This document shows, in pieces, positions 11,238 to 23,805 of a stretch of 64,000 nt of DNA. The position numbers and the translations under genes are program-made. Each line of letters begins with the position of its first letter. Positions within the stretch are counted from its first letter, which is position 1. The stretch comes from Comamonas kerstersii (GTDB lineage Bacteria > Pseudomonadota > Gammaproteobacteria > Burkholderiales > Burkholderiaceae_C). The notes beneath the pieces are model-generated. The model was not told where the DNA came from, made no database searches, and worked only from the letters and a program-made list of their open reading frames with translations. Where the stretch lies: positions 62,001 to 126,000 of the forward strand of contig NZ_VZOT01000005.1 of assembly GCF_008801935.1 (NCBI RefSeq), written 5' to 3'.

Positions 11238-11795
11238 TTAGAAGGGGATGTCGTCATCCATGTCGTCAAAGCCAGATGCTGCACGCTGGGGAGGAGGTGC
11301 CATGGGCGCTGGTGCGGCGGCAGGGGCCTGCTGCTGGGGTGCTGCAGGGCGGGGAGCAGGCGCTGCGGGGCGGCGGGGTGCAGGTGCTGCATAACCGCCG
11401 TTGTCGCCATAGCCTGCGTCATCGCCATAGCCCTGGTTTTGGCCGCCCATGCCGCCACCCTGGCGGCCGCCGAGCATCTGCATGCTGTCGGCGCGGATTT
11501 CGGTGCTGTAGCGCTCGATGCCTTGCTGGTCCGTCCACTTGCGGGTACGCAGGCTGCCTTCTACGTAGACCTGGCTGCCCTTGCGCAGGTACTGGCCCAC
11601 GATTTCAGCCAGACGGCCGTTGAACACCACGCGGTGCCACTCGGTGGCTTCCTTGTTTTCGCCGGTGTTCTTGTCGCGCCAGCGGTCGGTCGTGGCAATG
11701 GTGACGTTGGCAACCTGATCTCCGCTGGGGAAGGTGCGCATTTCGGGGTCGCGCCCCAGGTTGCCGACGAGAATGACTTTGTTGACAGATGCCAT
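11238..11795 (-). CDS. ssb: Single-stranded DNA-binding protein
   Basis: SSB coats single-stranded DNA during replication and repair. The 185-aa protein has the OB fold in residues 1-110 ([40 protein letters not shown]), a Gly/Gln/Pro/Ala-rich disordered linker, and the acidic tip DDMDDDIPF that binds partner proteins. The frame is open upstream, but the ATG at 11795 matches the family start. The 265-bp gap upstream separates it from the MFS gene and contains repeat copy D. Confidence 0.97.
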   Translation of the reverse strand: MASVNKVILVGNLGRDPEMRTFPSGDQVANVTIATTDRWRDKNTGENKEATEWHRVVFNGRLAEIVGQYLRKGSQVYVEGSLRTRKWTDQQGIERYSTEIRADSMQMLGGRQGGGMGGQNQGYGDDAGYGDNGGYAAPAPRRPAAPAPRPAAPQQQAPAAAPAPMAPPPQRAASGFDDMDDDIPF

Positions 11796-11972
11796 GGTGA
11801 ATACCTTTGGTTCAGTGGTAGCACGGGCGTTGATGGGGGAGTTCCCGTGCCAGATAGTGATTGCAGCACCCCCCGGAATGACTGCAGGAGCGCAGCTTAG
11901 CGCATGTTGTGAGTGCCTGCACGCCCGTAGCTTCCCTTGGGGAAAAGAAGTTGCCCAACGGCTACGGATATT

Positions 11973-12069
11973 CAAAAAACATAGCTTCTTGCGCTCGTAA
12001 AACAAGGGGTTCAGAGCCATTCAAGCCTGAACCCCTTGTCAATATTGCGTCGCAAGCTATTTATTTTTT
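11973..12069. repeat. Dispersed intergenic repeat, copy D, with terminator hairpin
   Basis: Outer arms catagcttcttgcgctcgta and ttgcgtcgcaagctattta enclose a perfect 12-bp inverted repeat, ACAAGGGGTTCA / TGAACCCCTTGT, loop 14 nt (about 12001-12040). The hairpin with the following T-run on the minus strand can end MFS-gene transcription. The repeat runs into the last codons of that gene (Lys-Lys-stop at 12061-12069). Confidence 0.6.
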
Positions 12070-13305
12070 AGCGTCATAGCGCCCTATGGGTTGGAGCGGC
12101 CAGGTGATGATGAGCCACAGCAGCATCAGCGCCGTGGTAGCGGCAAACAGCACAGGCGCACCGCCCAGCTTGGCCAGCACACCGCCCAGAAAACCACCGG
12201 CAAACAGGCCCAGCGACTGCAGCGTGTTGTAGGCCCCCAGTGCTGCACCGCGCAGATGGGCGGGCGCCATGCGCGAGACCAGACTGGGCTGCGTGGCCTC
12301 CAGCGCGTTAAAGCCAACAAAGAACACAAACATCAGCACACCCATGACAGCCAGCGAGGGGGCTGCGGCTGCCTCGGCCATCACGCCCAGCAGGGCCTGC
12401 ACGACCAGCACCAGGGCGATGGAGCCCAGCAGCGCGGCACGCAGGCGGCCACGGCGCTCCATGGCAAACAAGGCCCCCATGGCGACGAAGGACAGCACCA
12501 CGGCAGGCAGATAGAGCTTCCAGTGCACATCCTTGGCCAGACCAGCCGCCACCAGCATGGCGGGCACGGCCACCCACATGGACATCTGCACGGTGTGGAG
12601 GATGAAGACACCGGCGTTCAGGCGCAGCAGATCGCCATGGCCCAGCAGCTCGCGAGCGCTGCCACGCGGGGCCTCTGCGTGGTGTTCAGGCTCCGCAGGC
12701 ACGACCCACAGCACCACGGCAATGCCAGCCAGTGCCAGCGCAAAGGTCAGGCCAAAAATGCCAGACAAACCACCCCAGGCCGCCAGCACGGGGCTGAGCA
12801 CCAGGGCCAGCGCAAACATCAGGCCGATGGAGCCGCCCACCATGGCCATGGCCTTGGTGCGTACGCTGTCGCGGGTCATATCGGCCATCAGCGCCGTCAC
12901 CGCCGCCGACACGGCACCTGCACCCTGCAGGGCGCGGCCCAGCATCAGTCCGGTGAGCGAGTCCGCCAGTGCAGCCACCAGACTGCCCAGTGCAAACACG
13001 GCCAGCCCGGCCACGATGATGCGTTTGCGCCCCCAGCGGTCAGAGGCCAGGCCCAGCGGCAGCTGGAACACGGCCTGCGTCAGCCCATACAGGCCCATGG
13101 CAAAGCCCACCATGGCGGGGTTGTCACCACCGGGGTATTTGGCGGCTTCCAGCGCAAACACGGGCAGCACCAGAAACAGGCCCAGCATGCGCAGCGCAAA
13201 AATCAGGGCCAGGCTGGCGCTGGAGCGGCGCTCCTGCGCGGTCATCTTGCCCGCAACGGCGGCTGGGGCATCAGGGGAGGAAGAAGCAAACTGAGACTGG
13301 GACAC
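12061..13305 (-). CDS. Major facilitator superfamily transporter, YajR-like
   Basis: A 414-aa inner-membrane protein with twelve predicted helices. Motif A of the MFS is visible as GLASDRWGRKRIIVAG between helices 2 and 3, and a motif-C-like GSIGLMFALALVLSPVLAAW in helix 5, typical of proton-driven exporters. The closest characterised relative by pattern is YajR, but the C-terminal YAM domain of E. coli YajR is absent. The start at 13305 is GTG; ATG at 13245 (MTAQERRSSAS) is an alternative and would remove a low-complexity 20-residue tail. The substrate is unknown. It is divergent from uvrA. Confidence 0.88.
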   Translation of the reverse strand: MSQSQFASSSPDAPAAVAGKMTAQERRSSASLALIFALRMLGLFLVLPVFALEAAKYPGGDNPAMVGFAMGLYGLTQAVFQLPLGLASDRWGRKRIIVAGLAVFALGSLVAALADSLTGLMLGRALQGAGAVSAAVTALMADMTRDSVRTKAMAMVGGSIGLMFALALVLSPVLAAWGGLSGIFGLTFALALAGIAVVLWVVPAEPEHHAEAPRGSARELLGHGDLLRLNAGVFILHTVQMSMWVAVPAMLVAAGLAKDVHWKLYLPAVVLSFVAMGALFAMERRGRLRAALLGSIALVLVVQALLGVMAEAAAAPSLAVMGVLMFVFFVGFNALEATQPSLVSRMAPAHLRGAALGAYNTLQSLGLFAGGFLGGVLAKLGGAPVLFAATTALMLLWLIITWPLQPIGRYDAKK

Positions 13306-13501
13306 GCGACAAAACCAGGGTTGGGCGGCATAAAAAACCGCTGTGCTCAGCGGCGCAGGCCTTGGCTAGCAAGACTCAGGCAGTGCGAAAAATACGCGCT
13401 GCGCAAATCCTTATTGTCTGCGATTCGTACCAAGCCTGCTACACGCGCGCAGGTGCAAATCTCTATGATGGCTGGTTTACCTTTGCCACGACTGCACCGC
13501 T

Positions 13502-16495
13502 GTGACTGACGCTTTGACACCAAAATTGCCTGAGGACGCCGGCCGCTATCTGGGCCATGCCATGGGCCACACCCACATCAGCATCCGCGGTGCGCGTACG
13601 CACAACCTCAAGAACATTGATCTGGACATCCCGCGCAACCAGCTGGTGGTGGTGACGGGGCTGTCCGGCTCGGGCAAGTCCAGCCTGGCGTTTGACACCC
13701 TGTACGCCGAGGGTCAGCGCCGCTATGTGGAAAGCCTCTCGGCCTATGCGCGGCAGTTTCTGGGGCAGCTCGACAAACCCGATGTGGATTTGATCGAAGG
13801 CCTGTCGCCCGCCATTGCGATTGAGCAAAAGGCCGCCAGCCACAACCCGCGCTCCACGGTGGGTACGGTCACAGAAATCAACGATTACCTGCGCCTGCTG
13901 TTTGCGCGCGCAGGCACGCCCTACTGCCCGGAGCACGGTCTGCCCCTGCAGGCCCAGACCATCAGCCAGATGGTGGATGCCATGCTTGCCTTGCCCGAGG
14001 GCACCAAGCTCATGCTGCTGGCCCCCATGGCGCGCAGCCGCAAGGGCGACTTTGCCGAGCTGTTTGTGCAGATGCAGGCCCAGGGCTATATCCGCTTTCG
14101 CATTGATGGCAAGGTGGTGGAGGCGGCCGATCTGCAGCCGCTGGACAAAAACAGCAAGCACGATGTGGACGTGGTGATTGACCGCATCAAGGTGCGTGCC
14201 GATCTGCAGCAGCGCCTGGCCGAGAGCATTGAGGCCGCACTGCGCATTGGTGGTGATGCCTCCAGCGGCCGCGTGCTGGCAGTGGACATGGATTCTGGCC
14301 AGGAGCACATCTTCAGCAGCCGCTTTGCCTGCCCACTGTGCACCTACTCGCTGGAAGAGCTGGAGCCACGCCTGTTCTCCTTCAACTCGCCCATGGGGGC
14401 CTGCCCCACCTGTGATGGTCTGGGCCTGAGCGAAGACTTTGACCCGGACAAGGTCGTGCCCTTCCCGTCTGTGAGCGTGGCCAATGGCGCCATCCACGGC
14501 TGGGACAGCCGCAACCCCACCTACTTCAGCCTGCTGCAAAGCATTGCCCACCATTACGGGCAGGATGTGAACGCTGCTTTTGAAGCCTGGCCCGCCGATG
14601 TGCAGAAAGTAGTGCTTTGGGGCTCCGGCGAGGAAAAAATTCCGTTTGCCTACGACAGCGATGGCAAGACCACCGTGGTCGAGCATGTGTTTGAAGGCGT
14701 CATCCCCAACATGATGCGCCGCCTGCGCGAGACCGATTCGCAGATCGTGCGCGACGACCTGTCACGCCTGCGCAGCATACGCACCTGCCCCGACTGCCAG
14801 GGCACGCGCCTGCGCCGCGAAGCGCGCTTTGTGCGTGTGGGTGATGGCGACCAGGCCCGCGCCATCTATGAGGTCAACCGCGCCACGCTGACCGAAGCCC
14901 ACCAGTGGTTCAGCAGCCTGCAGCTGCAGGGCAGCAAGGCCGACATTGCCGAGAAAGTGGTGCGCGAGATTGCTGCACGCCTGCGCTTCTTGCTAGACGT
15001 GGGCCTGAGCTATCTGAGCCTGGACCGCAGTGCTGACACGCTCTCAGGCGGCGAGGCCCAGCGCATTCGCCTGGCCAGCCAGATTGGCAGCGGCCTGACG
15101 GGCGTGATGTATGTACTGGACGAACCCAGCATTGGCCTGCACCAGCGCGACAACGACCGCCTGATTGCCACGCTGGAGCACCTGCGGGACATTGGCAACA
15201 GCGTCATCGTGGTCGAGCACGACGAAGACATGATGCGTGCGGCCGACCACATCATCGATATGGGGCCGGGCGCTGGCGTGCATGGCGGCCAGGTCATGGC
15301 CCAGGGCACGTTCGAGCAGGTCAAGGCCAACCCGCACTCGCCCACCGGCCAGTATCTGAGCGGCACCAAGGCCATTGCCGTGCCGCGCCAGCGCACGCCG
15401 TGGATACCAGTCAAGCAGGACGATGCCGCCGCACAGCCTGCCAACGGCTTTCCCAGCATTCGCGGCAGCGAGGCCGCCAGCCAGCACCACGCCCTGCAGG
15501 CCCTGCGCGTAGTGGGGGCCAGCGGCCACAACCTGCGTGATGTGACCGTGGACTTTCCCGTGGGACTGTTCACCTGCGTGACGGGGGTGTCTGGCTCGGG
15601 CAAATCCACCCTGGTCAATGACACCCTGTATGCCGAGGTCGCGCGCCAGCTGCACCGTGCAGGCATGGAGCCTGCCCCCCACCAGGCACTGGAAGGGCTG
15701 GAGTATTTCGACAAGGTCATCAATGTGGACCAGTCGCCCATTGGCCGCACACCGCGCAGCAACCCGGCCACCTACACCGGCCTGTTTACGCCGATTCGCG
15801 ATCTGTTTGCCGAGACCAATACGGCGCGGGAGCGCGGCTACGGCCCCGGGCGCTTCAGCTTCAACGTCTCCGGTGGGCGCTGCGAGGCCTGTCAGGGCGA
15901 CGGCCTGATCAAGGTGGAAATGCACTTTCTGCCTGACGTGTATGTGCCCTGCGACATCTGTCACGGCAAGCGCTACAACCGCGAGACGCTGCAGGTGCAG
16001 TGGAAGGGCAGGAATATTGCCGATGTGCTGGAGATGACGGTGGAAGACGCCCACGCCTTCTTCAAGGACGTGCCCAGCATCCACCGCAAGCTGCAGACGC
16101 TGATGGACGTGGGCCTGGGCTATATCCGCCTGGGCCAGAGCGCGACCACGCTCTCAGGCGGCGAGGCGCAGCGCGTCAAGCTCGCACAGGAGCTGTCCAA
16201 GCGCGACACGGGCCGCACGCTCTACATCCTCGATGAGCCCACCACCGGCCTGCACTTTGCCGATGTGCAGCTGCTGCTCAAAGTGCTGCACCAGCTGCGC
16301 GATGCGGGCAACACCATCGTGGTGATTGAGCACAACCTGGACGTGATCAAGACTGCCGACTGGGTCATCGACATGGGCCCCGAAGGCGGTGCAGGCGGCG
16401 GCCAGGTGGTTGCCGTGGGCACACCCGAGCAGGTGGCTGCCCACCCTGAAAGCCATACGGGACGCTATCTGAAGGCGTATCTGCAGCCACGGTAA
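13502..16495 (+). CDS. uvrA: Excinuclease ABC subunit A
   Basis: UvrA is the damage-recognition ATPase of nucleotide excision repair and loads UvrB. The 997-aa protein has two ABC modules: Walker [10 protein letters not shown] near residue 55 and GVSGSGKST near 696, signature motifs [15 protein letters not shown] and [15 protein letters not shown], and Zn-binding cysteines in [12 protein letters not shown]...CPTCDGLG and CEACQGDG...[10 protein letters not shown]. The GTG at 13502 is given as the longest start; ATG at 13562 ([20 protein letters not shown]) starts exactly at the conserved domain and may be the true one. A strong terminator (repeat copy E) follows. Confidence 0.96.
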   Translation: MTDALTPKLPEDAGRYLGHAMGHTHISIRGARTHNLKNIDLDIPRNQLVVVTGLSGSGKSSLAFDTLYAEGQRRYVESLSAYARQFLGQLDKPDVDLIEGLSPAIAIEQKAASHNPRSTVGTVTEINDYLRLLFARAGTPYCPEHGLPLQAQTISQMVDAMLALPEGTKLMLLAPMARSRKGDFAELFVQMQAQGYIRFRIDGKVVEAADLQPLDKNSKHDVDVVIDRIKVRADLQQRLAESIEAALRIGGDASSGRVLAVDMDSGQEHIFSSRFACPLCTYSLEELEPRLFSFNSPMGACPTCDGLGLSEDFDPDKVVPFPSVSVANGAIHGWDSRNPTYFSLLQSIAHHYGQDVNAAFEAWPADVQKVVLWGSGEEKIPFAYDSDGKTTVVEHVFEGVIPNMMRRLRETDSQIVRDDLSRLRSIRTCPDCQGTRLRREARFVRVGDGDQARAIYEVNRATLTEAHQWFSSLQLQGSKADIAEKVVREIAARLRFLLDVGLSYLSLDRSADTLSGGEAQRIRLASQIGSGLTGVMYVLDEPSIGLHQRDNDRLIATLEHLRDIGNSVIVVEHDEDMMRAADHIIDMGPGAGVHGGQVMAQGTFEQVKANPHSPTGQYLSGTKAIAVPRQRTPWIPVKQDDAAAQPANGFPSIRGSEAASQHHALQALRVVGASGHNLRDVTVDFPVGLFTCVTGVSGSGKSTLVNDTLYAEVARQLHRAGMEPAPHQALEGLEYFDKVINVDQSPIGRTPRSNPATYTGLFTPIRDLFAETNTARERGYGPGRFSFNVSGGRCEACQGDGLIKVEMHFLPDVYVPCDICHGKRYNRETLQVQWKGRNIADVLEMTVEDAHAFFKDVPSIHRKLQTLMDVGLGYIRLGQSATTLSGGEAQRVKLAQELSKRDTGRTLYILDEPTTGLHFADVQLLLKVLHQLRDAGNTIVVIEHNLDVIKTADWVIDMGPEGGAGGGQVVAVGTPEQVAAHPESHTGRYLKAYLQPR

Positions 16496-16513
16496 AACGC
16501 CCTGCCACTTCTT

Positions 16514-16607
16514 TTTAGTAGCTTTTTGCGCTTGAATAAAAAGGGTTTCAGATAGTTTCCTATCTGAAACCCTTTGTTTTTCTGCGCTGACCGCTTCTGT
16601 TTTTATC
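16514..16607. repeat. Dispersed intergenic repeat, copy E (long form), doubling as a terminator
   Basis: Arms agtagctttttgcgcttg and ctgcgctgaccgcttctg enclose a perfect 16-bp hairpin: AAAGGGTTTCAGATAG (16540-16555), loop TTTC, CTATCTGAAACCCTTT (16560-16575). Flanking A and T runs make it a bidirectional terminator for uvrA and the converging hydrolase gene. The GTTTCAGATAG stem is shared with copies A and M. Confidence 0.75.
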
Positions 16608-17475
16608 TTCTACGCAGCAAAGCCCGGCGCAGCATGCGTGCCGCGCGGTCGCGAATCTGGAAGGGGCTGTGGCTGTCTGCAGGGCGGTACTTGGCATGGG
16701 TGCAGGCCGTGAGAAAGTCGCCCAGCAGCACACTGCTGTCGATGATGGGGCTGTCCGGGTTGTGGAATTCCGGGTGCCACTGCGTGGCCGCGATATAGCT
16801 CTTGCCTGGTTCATGGCGGCAGATGGCTTCGGGAATATGGTCGGGAATGCTCCAAGCCTCTACCACAAAGCCTGGTGCTACCTGCTTGATGCCCTGGTGG
16901 TGAATGCTGTTCACCCGCGCCACGTAGGTGTTGGGGTAGAGCTGCGCCAGGCGCGAGCCGGGCACGATGTGGATGTCATGCTGGTGGCGGTCATAGGCAT
17001 CGGCATTGCGGTGCACCTGCGCACCGGGCACCTGGGTCAGGATGTCCTGGTAGAGCGTGCCGCCAAAGGCCACGTTGATGAGTTGCAGCCCGCGGCACAC
17101 GCCAAAGATGGGCTTTCCCGCCTGGCTGAAGGCCTCGACCACGGCCAGGTCGTACAGATCGCGCACGCGGTCGCCCAGCCATTCAGGGCGCAGCGGCTCC
17201 TCGCCATAGCTGCCGGGCCACACGTCTGCACCACCGTGCATGACCACACCGTCCAGCCAGTCTGCATAGTGGGCCAGCGTGACGTCGCCCTTGGCAGTTT
17301 CGCCCATGGGGCAGGGAATCATGACCACCATGGCGCCACTGGACATGATCCAGTGCGCGATGGACTGCTCCACGTATTGCAGGGTCTTGCCCGTAAACAG
17401 CGGGCGGCTGGGGTCTGCATGCGAAAAACAGGCGGACAGACCGATCTTGAGGCGACGTGCGGCGGGCAGGGACAT
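16603..17475 (-). CDS. Gamma-glutamyl-gamma-aminobutyrate hydrolase family protein (class I amidotransferase fold)
   Basis: A 290-aa cytoplasmic protein of the peptidase C26 / PuuD family. The nucleophile Cys is in PIFGVCRGLQLINVAFGG and the catalytic His in AATQWHPEFHNP; VVMHGGADVWPGSYGEEP is the substrate-side loop of the family. In E. coli, PuuD cleaves gamma-glutamyl-GABA in putrescine use. No puu genes are adjacent, so the real substrate is uncertain. It converges with uvrA on the shared terminator. The start at 17475 (MSLPAARRLKIGLSACF) opens at the first beta strand of the fold. Confidence 0.85.
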   Translation of the reverse strand: MSLPAARRLKIGLSACFSHADPSRPLFTGKTLQYVEQSIAHWIMSSGAMVVMIPCPMGETAKGDVTLAHYADWLDGVVMHGGADVWPGSYGEEPLRPEWLGDRVRDLYDLAVVEAFSQAGKPIFGVCRGLQLINVAFGGTLYQDILTQVPGAQVHRNADAYDRHQHDIHIVPGSRLAQLYPNTYVARVNSIHHQGIKQVAPGFVVEAWSIPDHIPEAICRHEPGKSYIAATQWHPEFHNPDSPIIDSSVLLGDFLTACTHAKYRPADSHSPFQIRDRAARMLRRALLRRR

Positions 17476-17834
17476 GGGCAGGCGAGGTGGTGGTCAGCGT
17501 GACCCTAGTTGTAACCTCAGCCTGCCGCCCTGTCATGTAGGAACTGCAGCCATACGGTTTTAGTGGTGCGCATCTGCCAACAAAGCCCTCCATGTGCTGG
17601 TACTTGCGCTGCATGTCTGTCTGCAGCCCACACGCAGGAAGCGTTTTGGCTGATTGGAGGTTTGACCAATATCAAGTAACTTTCAAGCTCGAACTTGAAA
17701 TGGCCCAAAGAAGTCCCACACTGTAGAAAACCACACACCGAGACTGCGCTTGCAGCCATCGCGTGAACGATTTCGCTGGTCATCCAGCGCAACCGCTGCA
17801 CCACAGGTGCGGCTTTGGCGATAAGGAGATATGC
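17476..17834. other. Intergenic region upstream of hpf
   Basis: This 359-bp divergent gap contains no convincing gene. It holds a perfect 7-bp inverted repeat TTTCAAG/CTTGAAA with a 6-nt spacer (17681-17687 / 17694-17700). A smaller TTGA-N6-TCAA motif lies just before it (about 17662-17675). These could be regulator sites for hpf. Confidence 0.4.
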
Positions 17835-18206
17835 ATGCAAGTACAAGTCCATACCGACGCAACCATCCAGGGCGGCGAATCGCTGGAACAATGGACTCGC
17901 GAAGAGGTCAACAGCAAGCTGGCCCGCCTCAAGGAATACGTGGTGCGGGTAGAGGTCTTTTTCACGGGCGTGGATGCCATGAAGGCCAATGGCGCCCCCG
18001 GCAAGAAATGCGTGCTGGAAACCCGTGCCAACGGTCGCCCGCCTGTAGCCGTCAATGCAGAAGCCGAAAAGCTGCACGACGCCTTCCATGCCGCCATCGA
18101 AAAGTTGCGCCGCGCCGTAGAGTCTGACCTCGACAAGGTGCGTGACAAGAACATTCGCGAAAGCGTGCGCGGGGTCGATGACGCGGCCACCGGCACAGAA
18201 GGCTAA
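17835..18206 (+). CDS. hpf: Ribosome hibernation promoting factor, short form (S30AE)
   Basis: This factor binds the decoding region of the 30S subunit and promotes inactive ribosome dimers in stationary phase. The 123-aa product (MQVQVHTDATIQGGESLEQW, VEVFFTGVDAMKANGAPGKK, LETRANGRPPVAVNAEAEKL, DAFHAAIEKLRRAVESDLDK) fits the short HPF/RaiA class without the long-form C-terminal dimerisation domain. AAGGAGAT at 17823-17830 supports the ATG at 17835. It is a single gene that ends at a strong terminator, not in the usual rpoN-hpf-ptsN cluster, so it may be a paralogue of the canonical HPF. Confidence 0.88.
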   Translation: MQVQVHTDATIQGGESLEQWTREEVNSKLARLKEYVVRVEVFFTGVDAMKANGAPGKKCVLETRANGRPPVAVNAEAEKLHDAFHAAIEKLRRAVESDLDKVRDKNIRESVRGVDDAATGTEG

Positions 18207-18250
18207 GCCTCGCACTGCTCCTCTGGTCTTGCCGACCAGTTCACAACAAA

Positions 18251-18284
18251 AAAGCCATGACCTTGCGGTCATGGCTTTTGTTTT
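18251..18284. terminator. Bidirectional terminator between hpf and aspA
   Basis: AAAAGCCATGACC (18251-18263), loop TTGC, GGTCATGGCTTTT (18268-18280), followed by GTTTT. Confidence 0.9.
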
Positions 18285-18306
18285 AGGCGCTACGAAGCGT
18301 TATCGC

Positions 18307-19713
18307 TTAGACGGCTTCAGCAGTCAGTGCACCGGGCGTGGTCAGCTTGTCAGCCACCAGCAGAGCCTTCATCTGAGCCTGGCTCATGATGCCCAGCTCT
18401 TCAGCCACCACAGCGATAGGCTTGCCGGTCGCAATCGCCGTCTTGGCAATCTTGGCCGCTTTTTCGTAGCCGATCAGGGGGTTCAGTGCGGTCACCAGGG
18501 TCACGGACTCATGGATGCGGGCATCCAGCAATTCGGTGTTGGCCACAATGCCTTCCACGCAGTTCACCTGCAGGGTCTTGCAGGCGGCTGCCAGGTGGGT
18601 CAGGCTCTGGTGCAGCGCCCAGCCCATCAGGGGCTCAAACGCGTTCAGCTGCAGCTGACCGGCTTCCACAGCCATGGTGATGGCTGCGTCGTTGCCGATC
18701 ACTTCAAAGCACACCTGGTTCATCACCTCGGGGATCACGGGGTTGACCTTGCCGGGCATGATGGAAGAGCCTGCCTGGCGGGCGGGCAGCTTGATGTCGC
18801 CCACGCCAGCCTGAGGGCCGGAAGACAGCAGACGCAGGTCGTTGCTGATCTTGGACAGCTTCACGGCGATGCGCTTGAGGATGCCGGAGATGTCTGCAAA
18901 CACGCCTGTGTCGGCCGTGCCAGCAATCATGTCCTTGGACTTGAACACAGGCACGCCAGAGAACTCAGCCAGCTTGGTGGTCACCACGTCGGCATAGCCC
19001 ACAGGAGCGTTGATGCCGGTACCGATGGCGGTGCCGCCCATGTTGATTTCGCACAGCAAGGCAGCCGACTCACGCAGGCGCTGCTCGTCAGCGGCAATCA
19101 TGGACACAAAGGAGTTGAACTCCTGGCCCAGTGTCATAGGCACGGCGTCCTGCAGCTGGGTACGGCCAATCTTCAGGATCTCCTTGAACTCTTCAGCCTT
19201 GGCCTGGAAGGCACCGCGCAGCGAAGCCAGTGCGGCCAGCAGGTTCTGCACTTCAAAGTAGGTCGCCAGCTTCACCGAAGTGGGGTAGGAGTCGTTGGTC
19301 GACTGCGAGGCATTGACGTGGTCATTGGGGTGAATCACGTCGTAGCGGCCCTTTTCCAGACCCAGCGTTTCCAGCGCCAGGTTGGCAATGACCTCGTTGG
19401 CGTTCATATTGGTCGAGGTGCCAGCGCCGCCCTGAATCACGTCCACCACAAACTGGTCATGGTGCTTGCCAGCGATCAGCAGATCGCAGGCCTTGGCAAT
19501 GGCCTGGGCCTGCTGCTCATTGATGGCGCCCATGGCCAGGTTGGCGGCAGCAGCCGCCTTCTTCACATAGGCAAAGCCGCGAATCAGCGCAGGCATTTGC
19601 GCCACGGTCTGGCCAGTGATGGGGAAATTTTCCACAGCACGTGCCGAATGCACGCCCCAGTAGGCGTTGTCGGGAATGTCCTTGGGACCCAGAAAGTCGC
19701 TTTCTTGACGCAT
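18307..19713 (-). CDS. aspA: Aspartate ammonia-lyase
   Basis: AspA reversibly deaminates L-aspartate to fumarate. The 468-aa protein belongs to the fumarase/aspartase superfamily. The signature loop reads GSSIMPGKVNPVIPEVMNQV and is followed by CFEVIGND, which points to aspartase; fumarase C has an NPTQCEA version. GTSTNMNANEVIANLALE and the N-terminal DIPDNAYWGVHSARAVENF are also aspartase-like. The frame extends upstream, but the ATG at 19713 (MRQESDFLGPKDIPDNAYW) fits the family. On the minus strand, a stable GC hairpin (19763-19782) lies in the leader. Confidence 0.93.
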   Translation of the reverse strand: MRQESDFLGPKDIPDNAYWGVHSARAVENFPITGQTVAQMPALIRGFAYVKKAAAAANLAMGAINEQQAQAIAKACDLLIAGKHHDQFVVDVIQGGAGTSTNMNANEVIANLALETLGLEKGRYDVIHPNDHVNASQSTNDSYPTSVKLATYFEVQNLLAALASLRGAFQAKAEEFKEILKIGRTQLQDAVPMTLGQEFNSFVSMIAADEQRLRESAALLCEINMGGTAIGTGINAPVGYADVVTTKLAEFSGVPVFKSKDMIAGTADTGVFADISGILKRIAVKLSKISNDLRLLSSGPQAGVGDIKLPARQAGSSIMPGKVNPVIPEVMNQVCFEVIGNDAAITMAVEAGQLQLNAFEPLMGWALHQSLTHLAAACKTLQVNCVEGIVANTELLDARIHESVTLVTALNPLIGYEKAAKIAKTAIATGKPIAVVAEELGIMSQAQMKALLVADKLTTPGALTAEAV

Positions 19714-20140
19714 GACGACCACTCTCCAATGCAATAAAAAATCGGGCTCCATGCACGTGCAAACGCCGCCCGCAGGCGGCGTCAAACTGCTCCATGCATA
19801 TGTAATGACATCCCACATCCACGAGCGACCATGCCAAACTATGCGCAGTGGTGCAGGACCTTATGCATGGATTATGAAATCTTTCCTGCATGGGTCGCAC
19901 TCATTTTGTGCATACCTATGCCATCTGCACTTTTATTGGGCAGAAAACCATGGTTTCTGCCTACTTTATGAGCATACGTATAAATAAAACTCATAACCTG
20001 GTTGTTTTTTCTCTATATTCGCACCGATTTAGTGCGAATACGCTGTGCGGCATCGATTCATTTTGGTGCAGTGCAGTTTTCCTGCCGGTGCCATCCGTGG
20101 CGCCACTTATCGTTTGGCCATACGTTTTGGAGACAAGCAC
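19714..20140. promoter_or_regulatory. Divergent regulatory region of aspA and the 87-aa gene, with palindromes
   Basis: This 427-bp gap contains no clear gene. It holds a GC hairpin ACGCCGCC/GGCGGCGT (19763-19782) on the aspA side, a near-perfect 23-bp palindrome GGCAGAAAACCATGGTTTCTGCC (19939-19961, one extra A), and a perfect 9-bp inverted repeat TATTCGCAC/GTGCGAATA (20016-20040, 7-nt spacer). The part from about 19910 to 20030 is A+T-rich, as in promoters. Confidence 0.45.
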
Positions 20141-20404
20141 ATGACAAGCTGCCTGACTGCTGCCCCCGCCACCACCGCTGCCTTGCCCCTGCAATTTCAT
20201 GCCCGCATCAGCGGCAAAGTGCAGCACCGCGTAGGCGATGGCATGCTGCATGACATCCCGCAGGGTCAGAAAGTGCATGTAGACACGGCCCTGGCCAGCA
20301 TGGTCGTGTCCTGGCACAGCGATGGCCAGCCGGTCACTGTCACACTGGCGCGTGAGGAATTTCTGTTCTACGTGGACGAAGGCCGCATTGAAGTGCTGGG
20401 CTGA
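20141..20404 (+). CDS. Small protein of unknown function (87 aa)
   Basis: I do not recognise this gene. The ATG at 20141 follows GGAGACAAGCAC, a fair ribosome binding site. The product (MTSCLTAAPATTAALPLQFH, ARISGKVQHRVGDGMLHDIP, QGQKVHVDTALASMVVSWHS, DGQPVTVTLAREEFLFYVDE, GRIEVLG) has no signal peptide or membrane segment and looks like a small all-beta domain with an alternating hydrophobic pattern. It has its own terminator at 20421-20450 and a 427-bp regulatory-looking region upstream. Codon use looks like its neighbours. Confidence 0.6.
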   Translation: MTSCLTAAPATTAALPLQFHARISGKVQHRVGDGMLHDIPQGQKVHVDTALASMVVSWHSDGQPVTVTLAREEFLFYVDEGRIEVLG

Positions 20405-20420
20405 AGCCCCCCAGAAACAC

Positions 20421-20451
20421 AAAAAGCCAAGTCCTGAGGACTTGGCTTTTT
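20421..20451. terminator. Bidirectional terminator after the 87-aa gene
   Basis: AAGCCAAGTCC (20424-20434), loop TGA, GGACTTGGCTT (20438-20448), flanked by A5 and T7 runs. Confidence 0.9.
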
Positions 20452-20495
20452 TTGATAGCTGCCAGCGCTTACAGAATAAGCGCTAGCGGCATATT
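20452..20495. repeat. Dispersed intergenic repeat, copy F (short form)
   Basis: gatagctgccagcgcttacagaataagcgctagcggcata: two facing arms around a few bases, directly after the T-run of the preceding terminator and about 20 bp before the gapA stop. Almost the same as copy L. Confidence 0.75.
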
Positions 20496-20512
20496 TGGCT
20501 AGTAATTTGGAA

Positions 20513-23654
<3,142 letters not shown>

Positions 23655-23805
23655 GGGGGGGATGGTTCCGAATGGAATGTGTCAAATGATGCAAGAGATT
23701 TTACCGGTGTGGCATGGCGCAGGTTTCCATGTGATTACATAGCCCCCGCATGGCCTAAAGTGTGGCTTGCAGCGCGTGCGTGAACGCGTTAAGAAATTTT
23801 CTGCC

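Noticed and set aside
18284-18312. A possible extra repeat copy (ggcgctacgaagcgttatcgct) at the aspA stop
   Set aside because: Only weak likeness to the arms; not counted among the copies.
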